Shown here piece by piece: positions 10,494 to 22,292 of a stretch of DNA of 64,000 nucleotides. The stretch is from Gracilaria domingensis (lineage: Eukaryota > Rhodophyta > Florideophyceae > Gracilariales > Gracilariaceae): contig VCMS01000026.1 in assembly GCA_022539475.1 (NCBI GenBank), positions 112,530-176,529 of the forward strand, in the 5' to 3' direction. Each line of letters opens with the position of its first letter. Positions within the stretch are counted from its first letter, which is position 1. The notes below the pieces were generated by a model. The model was not told the DNA's origin. It made no database searches and was given only the letters and a program-made list of their open reading frames with translations. The translations under genes and the position numbers were made by a program.

Positions 10494-13400
10494 CCGCTAC
10501 GTTTCATCGTCCTCTGGACATTTTGTTAGCTCGCTCCAAATGGCGAAGTTGCTTGGTATACCTCGATGACATCATCGTGTTTTCCAACAGTTTGGACGAT
10601 CACCTCGATCATGTTCGGGAGATAACGACCGCTTTGTGGGATGCTGGAATTACTCTCAAATTGAGGAAGTGTGAGTTTTTCACTGACTCAGTGAAGTATC
10701 TGGGCCATGTAATACGTCCATGACGGTTACTGATCGAGGAAGCTCGCGTGAAGTCCCTCAAAGAGGCGAAGCACCCCACTACACAGACAGAGCTACGCTC
10801 CTTTCTGGGGCTATGCAACGTTTATAGACGGTTCATTTCCCGCTTCGCGAAGATCGCGGGACCGCTCAACGAACTCCTGAAGAAGGGACAACCGCCCAAA
10901 TTGGGACCACTTACCCCCACGCCAGTGGAGGCTTTCAAATGTCTTAAGAGGCTGTTACTACGGCACCCGTGTTAGCGTTACCGAAGAACGGTTTGCCGTA
11001 CACCGTGGATACGGATTCGAGCGATTACCAGATTGGCTGTGCTCTCTTTCAGACTACACCCGAAGGGGAACGCAAACCAATTGGCTATTGGTCTCGTACA
11101 CTCAACGTCCACGAGCGCAATTACTCGGTATCCGAGAAGGAGTGTCTCGCGATGGTATGGGCTTTGTAGACTCTACGACCATATCTCATGGGTGTCCACT
11201 TTACCGTCAATACGGATCATTCCGCCTTGCGTTCGTTAATATCAGTCACGGAGCCTTCCGGACGCCTAATGCGCTGGCGTCTTCGGCTTGCCGAGTTTGA
11301 CTACGAGGTCACCTATAAGAAGGGTTGTTTGAACGCGCAAGCGGATGCTCTTTCACGTTTAGGAACGAAAGGTGAAGCTTTACCCGTCGATGACGAGGAT
11401 GAAGATATCCCCTGTTTCCTCATGGAGGAGGGTGATGAAAACTACGACATCGTGTCGGACGACATCTGTGATGATTTGCTCGTCGCAGACGGTGAAGACC
11501 CGGAATCCGGTACATTAGTCCCCATTACTCCAGAAGAGCTGGTGCGGGAACAGCAATCTGACCCGTTCTGTACGAGGATACGCGCCCAAATTAATGGTGG
11601 TGCTAACATCCCGTTCGGGGTCAACACACAAGGTTACCTCGTCAGAGTGGTTCGTTCTACCCCACAGATTGTGGTTCCTCACTCCTTACAAACAAGGGTA
11701 TTGCATCTCTCGCATCACTCGCGGATGGCTTTCCATCCGGGTGCTAAGCGGTTGTACACGACACTGCGTCGGGATTTCTACTGGCCCGCGCTAGCGTTGG
11801 ACTGCTACACAACCGTGAAGGCGTGCACACATTGTGCTCGAGAGCGAGTTAAACAGCGTGGCCATGCGAAGAAACTAAAGCTTTTCCCCGCAAGGGCGCC
11901 GTTGGTGTTTATTGCCATCGATATTCTTGGTGAGTTCTTGCGTACTTCCGGAGGAAATCAGTTCTTACTCGTTATTACGAATAGATTCAGTAAGCTAGTC
12001 CGGACAGTTCCGTTGAAGTCGATTACAGCACGCAGTGTTGCGGAGGCATTCGTTCGCCATTGGGTTATGGTCTACGGTCCCCCGGTCAATCTCCTTTCGG
12101 ATAATGGTCCGCAGTTTACTGCGCGTTTCTTCCAGGATGTCCGTCGGATACTCGACGTGAAGAATCTCTTCACGACGACGTATCATTTCTAATGCAATGG
12201 GCAAGTCGAACGGTTTAACCGGACAATGCTCTCCGTGTTGCGGGCTTATACTGTTGAACACCCGAAAACTTGGAATCTCTACACGGATACCGTGACGTAT
12301 GCGTATAATACGCAAGTTCACAGAGTAACTGGTTTATCGCCCTTTGAGCTCGTGCTCTCACGGACACCACCGCCAGTTGCGGTTGAACCATCAGCAAAGC
12401 TGGATACGTCACCGTCAATACGGGATCACTACTTGCAATGGAAGCAGTGGTTATCCGCAATGGTACCTGTCGCCAGGTCGTCAATGGCGAAAGCACAACA
12501 CGCTTACAAGCGGAACTTTGATGCCCGGGTACGGAGACCACTACCGCAACTGAAAGTGGGAAATCTCGCCTTTGTCAGGAAGGAGTACTACAACCCTGAA
12601 AAGGAGAGGCGCCACAAGCTTTCACCCATCGCTGATGGTCCATACCGCGTTATTAGCGTGAATACGGACACAGTCGTACTGGAAGTTGGCGACGCTCATG
12701 AGCGTTTCTCCCGCGATCGCGTTGTGCAGGGCCCAACCGTGCACACGGAAGTAGTTTCGGATTCACAGCAAGAAGCTGGACAGACACAGAACCGAGAAAT
12801 CTCGTCGCAGAACACTAAACCTACTGTGGGGCTTCGCCAACCTGCAAAGGGTCTCGCAGAGGTACCGATTATATCGTCGCAAGCCGAGATATCGGAACAT
12901 ACACCGCTGGTGAAATCGCGTTTCACAGCGTCTACTACATCGTCAACAGACGTGATGACTGCTCCCCGTAACGCTCCACCTAAGGAGGGGGAGGAGGATT
13001 CACGCGTCGTCGCGGAGAGTGAGTCACCGGTGTCGCTACCGTCGCAGCACCGTGATTCACGGGAAGATAATGAAGAGGAGGCGGAGTCGCCTCAGGACAC
13101 CGTCGAAGACGTAGTTGCTACGGACACCACTGTCAGTGGGAAGGATCACCCGCTATCGCGTGTTGAGGCCGCGAAGGACGCGCTGCAGTCGGCCGCTGTC
13201 GCGCAGAACTCCGCAGAGGATGCACAACCTTCTACGAAGGATCGCGACCTTTCGGAAGGATACCGCACGCAACGAACGGAATCGAGGTTGTCCCAGGATA
13301 CTGGTATCGCTCACCCGCTTGGGGAATTGTCGCCGGAACACGTGCCCATCGCCTCGTCGGCGCAGGGTGCGGAGCATGCTCTCGTTCGCGACGTTACCAC

Positions 13401-14373
13401 GGCAAGGCCGGAAGTTGATCAAGAACACTCGACTTCTCGGCAGAGTGAGGCTACAGCAAAGCTGGATACTGTATCACAGAGTATTCCGGACGCGCAGTCG
13501 CCGCAAACCGTCGCTGACGACCGCCACATACCGCCTTCACGGGCGCGCGCTAAGGAAGTCACGGCAGATTTCGGTACCTTAGACACTGCGGAGCAGGAAG
13601 AAGAGAAGACGCTCGCTGAAGCGAAGATCACACACCCCGGTTCGGGTAATGGTAATGCACCGTTGCACCCAGCCGTGGGGAAGTCGCAAGTCGCACGTCA
13701 TGACGTTTCGATAAGTCATGACGGCGCACCGCTCGTTGGAGATAGGGATTACAGCCCTGATTTAGGGAAAACGCACACTGCAGCTGCAGGAGCGCTTGTG
13801 CACCACAAATCTTGGGGCGCGCAGCGCGCGCCACACAGTGGGCCAATCACAGCTCGTGGCAGTGCCACCACCGCGAACCGTCGCGTGTCGTCACGTGAAC
13901 CGGCACGTGCCGTGGTGAACAATCCGCCTCCGCGTCCGCCTTCACCGTCAAGACGGGAACTACCCCGTGAACTAGCCGTTCGCGGACCTGCCGAAACGGC
14001 GAAGCTGCTTGAAGAAGCCCGGAAACGGGAAGCGAACACTCAACAGAGGGCACGTTCACCGCCGAAGGCGTCAGTCGAGACTCACAGCACCGTTGATGAA
14101 GAAGTTACGGCACCGCCGCAGCGCGCTGACGACCCTTCGCAGGAAGAGCTCAAGCGGGGCGTATACTCGAAAGAGTTCGTCGTAGACCACATCGTGGGAC
14201 ACAGTTGGAACCCGAAGGGGTATGTTCAGTACCAGGTACGCTGGTATGGCTATCCGCCCTCACGGGATTCGGACGAACCCGTGGAGCACTTACCCCGATC
14301 GAAGATCGTGAAGTACCATCGTCGAACTAACACGGCGTTGCCGGCTAACCTACATCAAGCGATGGTCCGATAA
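10494..14373 (+). pseudogene. gypsy element 2 pol remnant (part RT, RNase H, integrase, chromodomain)
   Basis: Nearly identical to 2268-6144 of element 1. It keeps the RT active site YLDD with IIVFS (about 10558-10590), RNase H, the integrase zinc domain and core, and the chromodomain. Disabling changes relative to element 1 are a stop at 10722 (GGA to TGA), a missing A near 10946, a stop at 11167 (CAG to TAG) and a stop at 12190 (CAA to TAA). The last lies inside the integrase core, just before the catalytic Glu. The 3' part from 12226 to 14373 is still fully open (715 codons) and includes the long Ser/Thr/Glu/Ala-rich spacer and the chromodomain with SDEP in place of SWEP. Confidence 0.9.
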
Positions 14374-14847
14374 CACACGTCGTTGGAGACGGAGGCTTAT
14401 TGCGTACCGCGCACGAACGGTCCTACGAACGACAACACTCAATCGAGGAACACTGCGACAACCTCCAGAGGAGTACTGTACCGCTACTCTCGTGGTGAGG
14501 AGACAATCTATGGAGAGGACAGTTGAAGTTCGAACAGTCATGCCCTCAGAAAGAGGAGACGATAGATACACTCGAAAGAGGAAGAAGACTCTATGAAGAG
14601 GAAATGAAGCTCAGAAGAGAAAGAAGAACTCTATGAAGAGGAAATGGAAACTCGTAAGAGGAAGATTACCCCGAAAGGGAGAAGTTATGAAGTATGTACC
14701 GTGAGAAAGGAAAGAAGCCTTGAAGTTAAGAGAAGTCACAGTTTTACTGGTTATCGTAACTATGTTGCGGCTCGCTACTCGAGCCCGCAACTGCCTAGCT
14801 AATGGGTATTACTCAGGGGGGACTCCATGGAGGAGAAGTTGCACGAG
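14374..14847 (+). other. purine-rich repeats between pol and the antisense gene of element 2
   Basis: This stretch contains imperfect direct repeats of a GAAGAGGAAATG-type unit (for example CTATGAAGAGGAAATG at about 14590-14606 and 14631-14647) and ends with TACTCAGGGGGGACTCC at about 14809-14825, which is a candidate polypurine tract. The first 160 bases match element 1. No protein is visible. Confidence 0.5.
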
Positions 14848-16936
14848 TTACTCGGAACCAGGCTGATTGTTCGCGATCGCGAGCTGCGCGAGGAGAGCAT
14901 CGCGCATTTGCGAAACGTCTCCCGACGGCGCGTCGGAAGCACCAGCCTCGCTGAGGAACTGAGCAATCACGGCAGCCCGTACTTCATCAGAGATACCCGC
15001 GTTCGCGGCTTCGTTCGGCGCAGCCGACGCCGCCATCGCAGAATGGGCGGCACTCTCCTCTGGAGTCGAGACAACCACTGGTGTGGGTACAGGAACCGCT
15101 TGAGGCGCAGAAGGATCATTCACCGGGCTCGACAAGGCTGCGTTAGCACCCGCTTGGGGACCTGGCACTGCTGAGGCAGGTACTGTCCCCTCCACCGGAG
15201 CTGCCGCGAACTCGCCGTCGCCGTACTCGTCACCGTCATCGGGAGCGTCGTCAACCATGATGTTCTGGTCCCCAACAGGGTGGAAGAACTCATCAGTTAT
15301 GATGAAGCCCGTAGGGTGCCCCGGAGGGATGATTCGCTCGGCGTTCCGAAGGAGCTCTGCCTCGGCGTTGGTAATCGGCACCCGTGTCCAGGGGTCGTAA
15401 TAGATGTAATCACCCGACAGTGGGGACCGGCGACCCGGAGACCGATCAATAGCGGAATCGACTTGTCCCGCGCGCTCTGCGAAAGAGGAACCTGACTCCA
15501 GTCGACGCCATCGATCACTCGCAAGAGGCACATGACTTCCGAGAAGTTTCCATTACCGCCAAGCGGGATGGTGAGATCCAAGGCTCGGATGAGTTGCCGC
15601 AAGCGCCGGGGAATGAACCACAGTCGATACTTGTCATATATCTCGTTGAGGAGATACACCGCTGTTCGCGCTGCCCACTCCGTGAGGAAAACGCTCCACC
15701 ATCCCGTAAACGGGTTTTTCACGAGCCTACTACCCACATACGTGAGACAGGTTGGGAGTTTCACGTAACAGCCACGGCAGACCTCCACGGACGCCCACAC
15801 AAAGGGGAGAGGAACATATCTCCCCCGCATGTGGCGCGGACGAATCCGGTTTGACTCGTGTTTTGATACGGGATAAGGTAACCCCATCGGGAGCGGGCAC
15901 GTCGTTCGGGACGGATCATTGTTTGAAGGTAGTTCGACCGCGGCACGTGTGGGAGATATCGAAATTCTGCACGCAGAAGCGGACGGGTCCAGCACAGGAG
16001 ATCCTGGTGAACGGGGACGTTCTGGTAACGCTCCACCACACCGGCGAGCCGGGCAAGATTCTCTCCATATTGGATTTCGCCGAGTGTTCGGAAGAAGGCC
16101 ACGTCGAAACGGAACTTCGCCGGAATCGGGCGCTCTGAGTACGTGCGAAACATTCGCATGTGCGCTACGCGAACCATGGCCGCCCGGGCGGAGTTGTGCG
16201 ACTGACCACGATGGTGGACGAGCGCGTTGGTACGCACGGTAATCCGGTAATGCCAGTCGAACGTCACCGTCATCCAGACGTGCACGCCTCCTGGAAGGTG
16301 ACCACTGCCATCGGCATACGCCTCGACGAGGGAACGATTGGTCACGCCTTGCGGATGAAACCACGGAGCACGTAAGAACGGTGTGGGATTGCTGCGAGGG
16401 TCGACGTTGTCGAGTTTGTCATACGACGTCCACGCGCTCGCATGCGGGTTGACTACCGGTTGGACCGGGACAGCAGGAGCGATCCAGTTCCACTGCGGTA
16501 CAGACGCCGGGGGCGGAAGTTGATCACCCGTCTGGGGAAGAGGCGCCGTGTGAAATCCCGGATTGACCGGTTGCGGAAACGGAACGCCAGTGGAAGACGG
16601 CTGTGAGAGAGGCACTCCAGAGGAGGAAGAGTGTGAAGGCCCAGCGAAACCACCAACGTTTTGGTTCTGAGACGCACCAGGCGGTTGGTTGCTACCCTGA
16701 TTCGGGTTCGGCATCGCAGGAAGCGCGCGAGGAAGAGACGAAAGCGCTGGAAGCGAAAGAGAAGGGAGAGCGCGTCGAGGTATCGGAGGAGACCCTACCG
16801 CAGTACGCGTGGAGAGGGTTTGACCGGAGTCGCCGTTAGAAGAGACCGGGGAGGCCGGATTGGAGACCGTCATGCCAACGTGCTTAAATACACTCCAGAA
16901 GAGGAGAGCAAAACCGCTCGCGGGGTCGTCTCGCAC
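14848..16936 (-). pseudogene. antisense accessory gene of gypsy element 2 (frame broken twice), family of the 57.6-59.7 kb protein
   Basis: Three overlapping minus-strand frames read as one gene: 16936-15761, then a second frame from about 15830 to 15450, then 15531-14848. The first part starts with a Ser/Pro/Gln/Asn-rich tail and then a folded-looking region (WMTVTFDWHYRITVRTNALV, later RFDVAFFRTLGEIQYGENLA and RSRWGYLIPYQN). The second has TEWAARTAVYLLNEIYDK and a Trp-rich stretch. The third has GDYIYYDPWTRVP and DEFFHPVGDQN followed by an Ala-rich acidic tail. By eye the order and aromatic positions match the 706-residue protein at 57561-59681 (RCDMPFLRCVEEFDYQGRMR; AEWAICALMSFLQ; GYLWFDPRTEE; FYPLGYMN). 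The function is unknown. It lies antisense between pol and the 3' LTR, a position used by accessory or env-like frames in some gypsy elements. Two single-base frame changes make it a probable pseudogene. Confidence 0.6.
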
Positions 16937-17094
16937 CCTAAGGAGGGGGAATTGTGGTGCAACGCGATTGCGGGACTCCTTCGCTGATGCGATTCATAAC
17001 ATGCACGTCGATGCCCGGAGGTGGTGGCACACAGTATGAGTAACTGGTGAGATCAGCCAATTCTTGGGTATACTTAATATTAGAATTAGTGTTA

Positions 17095-17768
17095 TGAGGT
17101 GCACGGTCTAGCCGGTGAGTGACACACGTGTGGGAAGTTTGCACCCATTAGTTGCGGTATTTTAGATGTTTATTTTAGATATTTTCGCTACACCGCTTGA
17201 CAGTGGGTTGGCACTCTAAACTACTTAGTAGGTTGAGCTGCACCCATTGTCGGGGAAGTAAACGGACTAACCGAGTGTTCGGCTCTGATGTTTCACCCTT
17301 GGTGACCGATATCCTCCTCCCGGAGAGTCTACACTTTGTGCAGGGTTCATCATCCGCCTCGCGGCATCATTAACACCACTACCGCTTTGGCGTGTTTACT
17401 TTGTGTGTGTTTTCTTTATTTCTGTCCCTGTTATACAGGTAGCACTACTTGGTGTACCGGTGCATACCGTTCGTGGCTCGACACACTCGCGTGAACTATT
17501 ACCGCTCTCGCGTGTCATCGTCACCCTCGTGGGTACCGCGTGCTATATATGTAACGCTACTGCCGGCTTGTGTCGTGTGCTCTCCACCGCTGAACGATTC
17601 TTCTTCGCTGCTTCGCTCCCTCCATTACTTGGGAAGGGTCGACCCCGGTCTTAGACCCGGCATTGCCGTGTCGTACCTGTGGGAGCGCTCTACTGCTGTG
17701 CTTGCCTCTTGAGAGAAGATCTGAACCGCCTTTGCGTGTCTTTCCCCATCGCTGGGGTTTGCACAACA
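17095..17768 (+). repeat. LTR, copy 2 (3' LTR of element 2)
   Basis: Second copy of the LTR at 8561-9238. It begins TGAGGTGCAC and ends GCACAACA. Similarity to copy 1 is high from about 17220 to 17768 and poor in the first 125 bases. After 17768 the sequence changes to unrelated DNA, which fixes the right end of the element. Confidence 0.75.
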
Positions 17769-20687
17769 TATTTGGTCGGCTTTAAGGCGAGGTGTTTCGA
17801 GCTTATATAGAACTCTACCAAAAATTAAGCTATTACTAATTTCAACGGTAATCTGTACTTTTCGAGGGTTAAAGACGTTTACGACCCATTGTGAGGGTTC
17901 CCATGCACTACCCCGGCGGGCACACCTTCAGTCCCTATTTTACTAGTAGGCTACAAAGTCCAGTTTCCGCTCAAATTGGTGAGCCAATTACCAAATCTAC
18001 CTGTAAAGGTTGCTGCAGACATATTCCAAAAAAATTAGCCAAATACGGGGGTGCCAATTTTAGTATGCGCCACGTCACTCAAGGGGTTTAGTGCTCATTA
18101 TAAGATGCATACTGCGCCGGTTATCAAATTATGTTTGCTCTACAGATAGAAGAAGCCTATTTGTGCTTGTGTGTTGGAAATTATAGCGGTGGTGCTTTGA
18201 AGACCTTTTATTTTTTGGCAAAGATGTTTTTAGATATTTTGAAATCTTTCTTTCGTTTTGTTAAAGAATAAACAACCTTTGTCTGCTTAAAGGTGAAAAA
18301 GAGCAGCTTAATTGGAAAACGTTTTTGTATTAGGTACGATTAATTAATTTTGATTGTAAAAAGTATTTTTTTTGTCAACGGCAGGGAAAGATTAAGGATA
18401 TTCTTTGTGAAAGATGTAAGAACACAATACTACTCTGGCAAGGAGAGTTAGAGTCGAACTTAAATAAGTGTCTAGTTCGGTGTCAAAGTTATTGGCGTAA
18501 AAAGGCAACTAAAAGGACGACAAGATACCTATAGCTGGGTTATGAGCCAATATGTAGATCATAGGTTTTTGATTCAGCTATCCGTTGAGGTGCGTTTATT
18601 CAAAAGCATGTCGAAAACGTTTGAATTCATCATGATTTTTCGTGTGGATTTATTTGAAATGAAACGCTTTCATGTTTTGCACTGATACTGATTGCAATTT
18701 AAAGAAATTTTTGGAAACAACTATTTTGAGCTTAGTTGTTTATGTTTACAATGTGGTTGGCGTAGTTTAATAGATATCTTTTACAATTTGTGTAAAATTA
18801 TATGAACATATGATTTTTGTTATAAGTTCTCATCTTTATTATTTGCAATAAATAAGGCAATGCCTTTAATGAAAAACAGAGATAAAATGTTATTACTTTC
18901 TAACTTCTTACATAAAATTGTTTAAGTTTGTAGACAGTTACATAAAATTAGTTTTTAGCTCTTCGAAGTTTTTAAATTGTTATGTTGGATTTTTGTATGA
19001 TATATTATTGAGTTTTAACGTACTGTTTTGTATGTGCTGAAAAGGTTTCTTGTTTCCGAAACTCTTTTGTGTTGTGAGTAAAGAGCAAAACACTAACTCT
19101 GTATGACAGTCAGTGGATCTTTCTAGGGCAGGTTTGTACTTTCATTGTTTTTTTTTTGATGTCAAAATCCTGATGCCAAACCGTTGCAGAGACTCATTAG
19201 GAAAGAAAGTTGAAAAGTATTTATTTTGATAAACGTTTTTACTTTTTTGGGGCTAATTACTTACAGACGCTTTTGGGTACTACTGAGTTTGGGTATAGGG
19301 TACATTTCATATCCTATATCCGCGTAGTATTTGAGCGTCGTTTAGCACTAGCCCATAGCAATAACATTTTGCAATACGATTGCAGCCGGGCAATGCTATA
19401 TATGGTGTCGTAGCGATACAGATTCATGCAGCGCGAATGGCCCTTTTGTGGGTGAATAGTAATTGAATACGTTGGGACGGGTGAGCTTTCCTCGTTCCGA
19501 GGTGAAACATGGTTGCAATTTCAATCTGTCAAACGAAATACAAATCAGCAGCCCCGACAACATCGGGGTGTCCAAAGGGAATCTTTATGCTCAGAGATAA
19601 TGACTTGTAGTATTCACGTTGACATCAGTACGATGCGTTCTTTAGGGTTTCTGTTGTTTTATCCAAGAACGTGGATGAGGAGCCAGCAATCGGCAAGCTT
19701 TGGAATGCAAAACCGACAGGGATTGTATGCAAGCGGCAAAAGGTATGTTTGCAGATATGGTGTGGCTGAACTCCGCCTTGTTGCTTCAGAGTGCTCAAAT
19801 TGGCGCACAAGCGCCAGCGTGTGATGACGCATATGCGTGCATCGCAATTCGGCTGGCGTTCTTCATCGACGCAGTACGTGTGGAGTTATGCATTTGAAGC
19901 GCAGTGGTGTTGCGGCATGAGCTTTTGAGCTGGAAATGATGGAGGAAAGATGCGGATACAGCGGGGTAAGTATGCTGATGTCAGCGGCAGATTGGAACGA
20001 TCTGCGACGCGGCAGGTGCGTGGCGAACCGCTGGCAGCTGCGCTGAGCGGAATGAGTAAGAATGGTATGCTGTTCACGGTTATGGCTACGTTTTGGGTGC
20101 GCGAATGGCTTCACTGGCTCATGTGTCAGAATGGTGTAACTTTTACAGTGCGCTTTTGGGACAAGCAATCAAGGAAGCGTGCTGAAGATTCTGCGGTGAA
20201 GAAGGGGAAGACATGTGTACGATGCACGAATCGGCACGTCTCAGTGTGGCAGACGCACGGCATGCATGGGCTGAGACGATGGGGAGCGACGACACACGGT
20301 AGTGGAGCGTGAGTGCGAAAACAGCGACGCGTGCCGTCGACGGGAGGCTCGCGCTGGCGGCTGAGCTGCTGGCGCTGCGACTTTTGCAAGATGCGGGTGT
20401 GTATGCAGGCGAGCACGGCGACGACTGTATGACGTGCGGGGCGAAGGGGTTTTTTGATTGAGCTTGTTTTGGTCGGTACTGTTGTGAGAGAAACGGCACG
20501 TCTGACAACTGTAGGGTTGTGGTGTGGGGGCGCGTATTGTTGAGGTGTTTCGCTTTGGTTGGGGGCGAGATCGCGGTCGATGGGCGCGGTCGCAAAAGGG
20601 CGGCGCTGGCGCGCAAGGGCTGGGGCGATGGTTGAGTGGGTTGAGGCAGGGGCTGACAGATGAAGCAATTTACAACAAGGGATGCAG

Positions 20688-20690
<3 letters not shown>
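17769..20690. other. AT-rich gene-free region
   Basis: About 2.9 kb without any convincing gene. Up to about 19.5 kb it is markedly AT-rich with T-runs and no frame longer than about 70 codons. From 19.5 to 20.69 kb composition rises, but the frames present (60-220 codons on both strands) are mutually overlapping and lack any family signature. No mobile-element end, RNA gene or tandem array was recognised before the CA repeat at 20693. Confidence 0.6.
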
Positions 20691-20692
<2 letters not shown>

Positions 20693-20725
<33 letters not shown>

Positions 20726-20786
20726 ACATACAAGCAGTCCAGGCGTCCAGCAGTCCAGGCGTCCAGCAGTCCAGGCGTCCAGCAGT
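20693..20786. repeat. CA microsatellite followed by a 16-bp minisatellite
   Basis: An uninterrupted (CA)n tract occupies 20693-20721. After 11 bases a 16-bp unit AGCAGTCCAGGCGTCC is repeated three times (20733-20780) plus a 6-base partial unit. The pair marks the edge between the AT-rich spacer and a very GC-rich island. Confidence 0.95.
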
Positions 20787-20848
20787 CGGCGCGCAGCAAG
20801 CCGCGCCGCGGCGCGCCGCGGGCGGGGGGCCGGGGGGCCGGGCGCGCG

Positions 20849-21211
20849 TCAGTCGGCGTCGGGCGCGCGCGGCGGCTGCTTTTCGCTGCGGCGCGGCGCG
20901 TCGGCGCGGCCGCAGCGCTCGCCGCAGCACTTGTCGCAGTAGGCGCAGCACACGCGGAAGCCGGCCGACGAGTAGCCGAACAGAAACGAGCCGTCGCAGC
21001 TCTGGTTGAGCTGGTGCAGGTAGCGGTTGCACGGCTGGCGCTGGTGGTGCAGCTCGTGCCAGCCGCACTGCGTGCAGTTGCCGGCCGCGTCGAACAGCCG
21101 CGGCGGCGCGGCGGGCGCGGCGGGCGCGGCGGGCGCGGCGGGCGGCGCGGCGGGCGCGGCGGGCGCGGGCGCGGCGGGCGCGGCGGGCGCGGGCGCGGGC
21201 GCGGCGTGCAT
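20849..21211 (-). CDS. small Cys-rich protein with Ala/Pro-rich N-terminus
   Basis: Family not recognised. From the ATG at 21211 the product is 120 residues. The first 40 or so are an Ala/Pro repeat encoded by tandem GGCGGGCGC-type units (about 21100-21210 on the plus strand). The C-terminal part contains a dense pattern of Cys and His: C-x2-C (CTQCGWHELHH), two further single Cys, and then C-C-x2-C-x2-C-C-x3-C (CCAYCDKCCGERC). This suggests a zinc-binding or disulfide-rich small domain. The frame stays open upstream to 21388 without another ATG. Surrounding DNA is extremely GC-rich, so open frames on both strands are common here; I chose this one because the Cys pattern is not explained by composition. 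Confidence 0.55.
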   Translation of the reverse strand: MHAAPAPAPAAPAAPAPAAPAAPPAAPAAPAAPAAPPRLFDAAGNCTQCGWHELHHQRQPCNRYLHQLNQSCDGSFLFGYSSAGFRVCCAYCDKCCGERCGRADAPRRSEKQPPRAPDAD

Positions 21212-22069
21212 CGCGGCGGGGGGGGGCGGCGCGGGCGGGCGGCGCGGCGGGGCGTGGCTGCGGGGCGTGGCGCGGGCGCGCGCGCGCGCAGCGGCGTTTG
21301 CGGTGATATACGCGGCCGGCAACGTCGCGGCGGAGGCGCTTCGCGGCGCGCGCGGCGCGCGCGACGAGTCGTCGCGCTTTACGTACACGGCGCGCGCGCG
21401 GCGTTTTGATTCATGGCGCGCGCGGCGCGCTGCGTGGCCGCACGCGGCCGCGGCGGCGCGTCGCTGTTTCCAAAGCGCGCTGGCGGCGCGGCGCGCGCGC
21501 TATTCCGGGCGCGCGCCGCCAGACATTTGGCGCCGAAGGTGCGCCGAAGGTACCTTTCAAAAAAGGCTAAGTTTGGACAAATTTCACCAATCTTTGAATA
21601 TCTCAAAAACTGTTCTTTTTTGGCTCTCAACAGTTTGTGTACGACTACTAGTCTTGTTCCTAAACCAACGTCAGAGAAAACACAGGTTAATGGTGGACAA
21701 ACTTGAAAACGCAGTAAACGACACCAAGCGTTGGACTTGACACTTCGTAATGGGCATTAACAGAAACATAATAGCTATTCACTATGTTTGTCTGTTTTTG
21801 ATGACCTTTTTTGCGCGTTTCTTGCCGTAGATGGCGCACAAAACGCTACAAACGTATGGAAAAAGCACTTGAGCTAGTACTTTTTGTTTCTTTATTACGA
21901 GCTTATTGGCGTACTTTTCATGCTATTCCTTTGCAAATACTAGTTGCTGATGCTCTTCTACTGCTTCCTAGCTGCTGTTGTACGAACTTTGTTCCGTTTA
22001 TTTGCTATTCGTTGATATTCTGTCCGTTCTTCCATATCTCCAAGTGTTTCGGTAACTTTGCCATGTTCT
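21212..22069. other. GC-rich to AT-rich transition without a recognised gene
   Basis: The GC-rich island ends abruptly at about 21560. The rest, to the hAT insertion site, is ordinary AT-moderate sequence. Frames up to about 240 codons in the GC-rich part are composition artefacts (Ala/Arg/Gly repeats). I see no gene, though the 5' region of the Cys-rich gene must lie here. Confidence 0.5.
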
Positions 22070-22077
22070 CTTATTTT

Positions 22078-22104
22078 CAGGCCCGAACACATGACTGACT
22101 AACT
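22078..22104 (+). repeat. left terminal inverted repeat of the hAT element
   Basis: Begins CAGGCCCGAACACATGACTG and is mirrored at 27142-27168 with two mismatches. It is preceded by the 8-bp duplication CTTATTTT. Confidence 0.95.
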
Positions 22105-22255
22105 AATGAGCAAAAAGGGGTATATATGACTAACTAACTAATGAAAGAAAAAGGACTTAGTCATCAATACTGCAGCGTGTACACGACTGACACGTTAGAC
22201 AACTGTTCCACAAAGCCACGAAAAAGGCGCCAATACTCTCGAGATAGATCAACAA

Positions 22256-22292
22256 GATGTGTGGCGATTCATTTTGAAAACTCTAAATGGCA
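22256..22292 (+). repeat. internal inverted repeat of the hAT element, left arm
   Basis: A stretch of about 35 bases containing GCGATTCATTTTGAAAAC recurs in inverted orientation at about 24684-24720 with two differences. The two arms exactly bracket the minus-strand ORF. It could be the remains of terminal repeats of a nested insertion, or a duplicated regulatory or transposase-binding site. Confidence 0.85.

Larger units (their letters stand above)
8561..17768 (+). mobile_element. gypsy element 2: 5'-deleted or chimeric copy with an antisense gene, between two LTRs
   Basis: Two copies of the same LTR (8561-9238 and 17095-17768) enclose a purine-rich coiled-coil ORF, a pol that starts in mid-RT, and an antisense gene. 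The left LTR also closes element 1, so the arrangement is LTR-sharing tandem. Unequal recombination between related elements, or insertion of element 2 beside element 1 with later deletion, would both explain it. I find no obvious 5-bp target duplication around 8561 and 17768, which favours recombination. The pol reading frame is interrupted several times, so this copy cannot be autonomous. Confidence 0.6.

Noticed and set aside
20126-20799. Overlapping minus-strand frames of about 200 codons crossing the CA repeat
   Set aside because: They include the microsatellite translated as Cys-Val repeats and show no family features.
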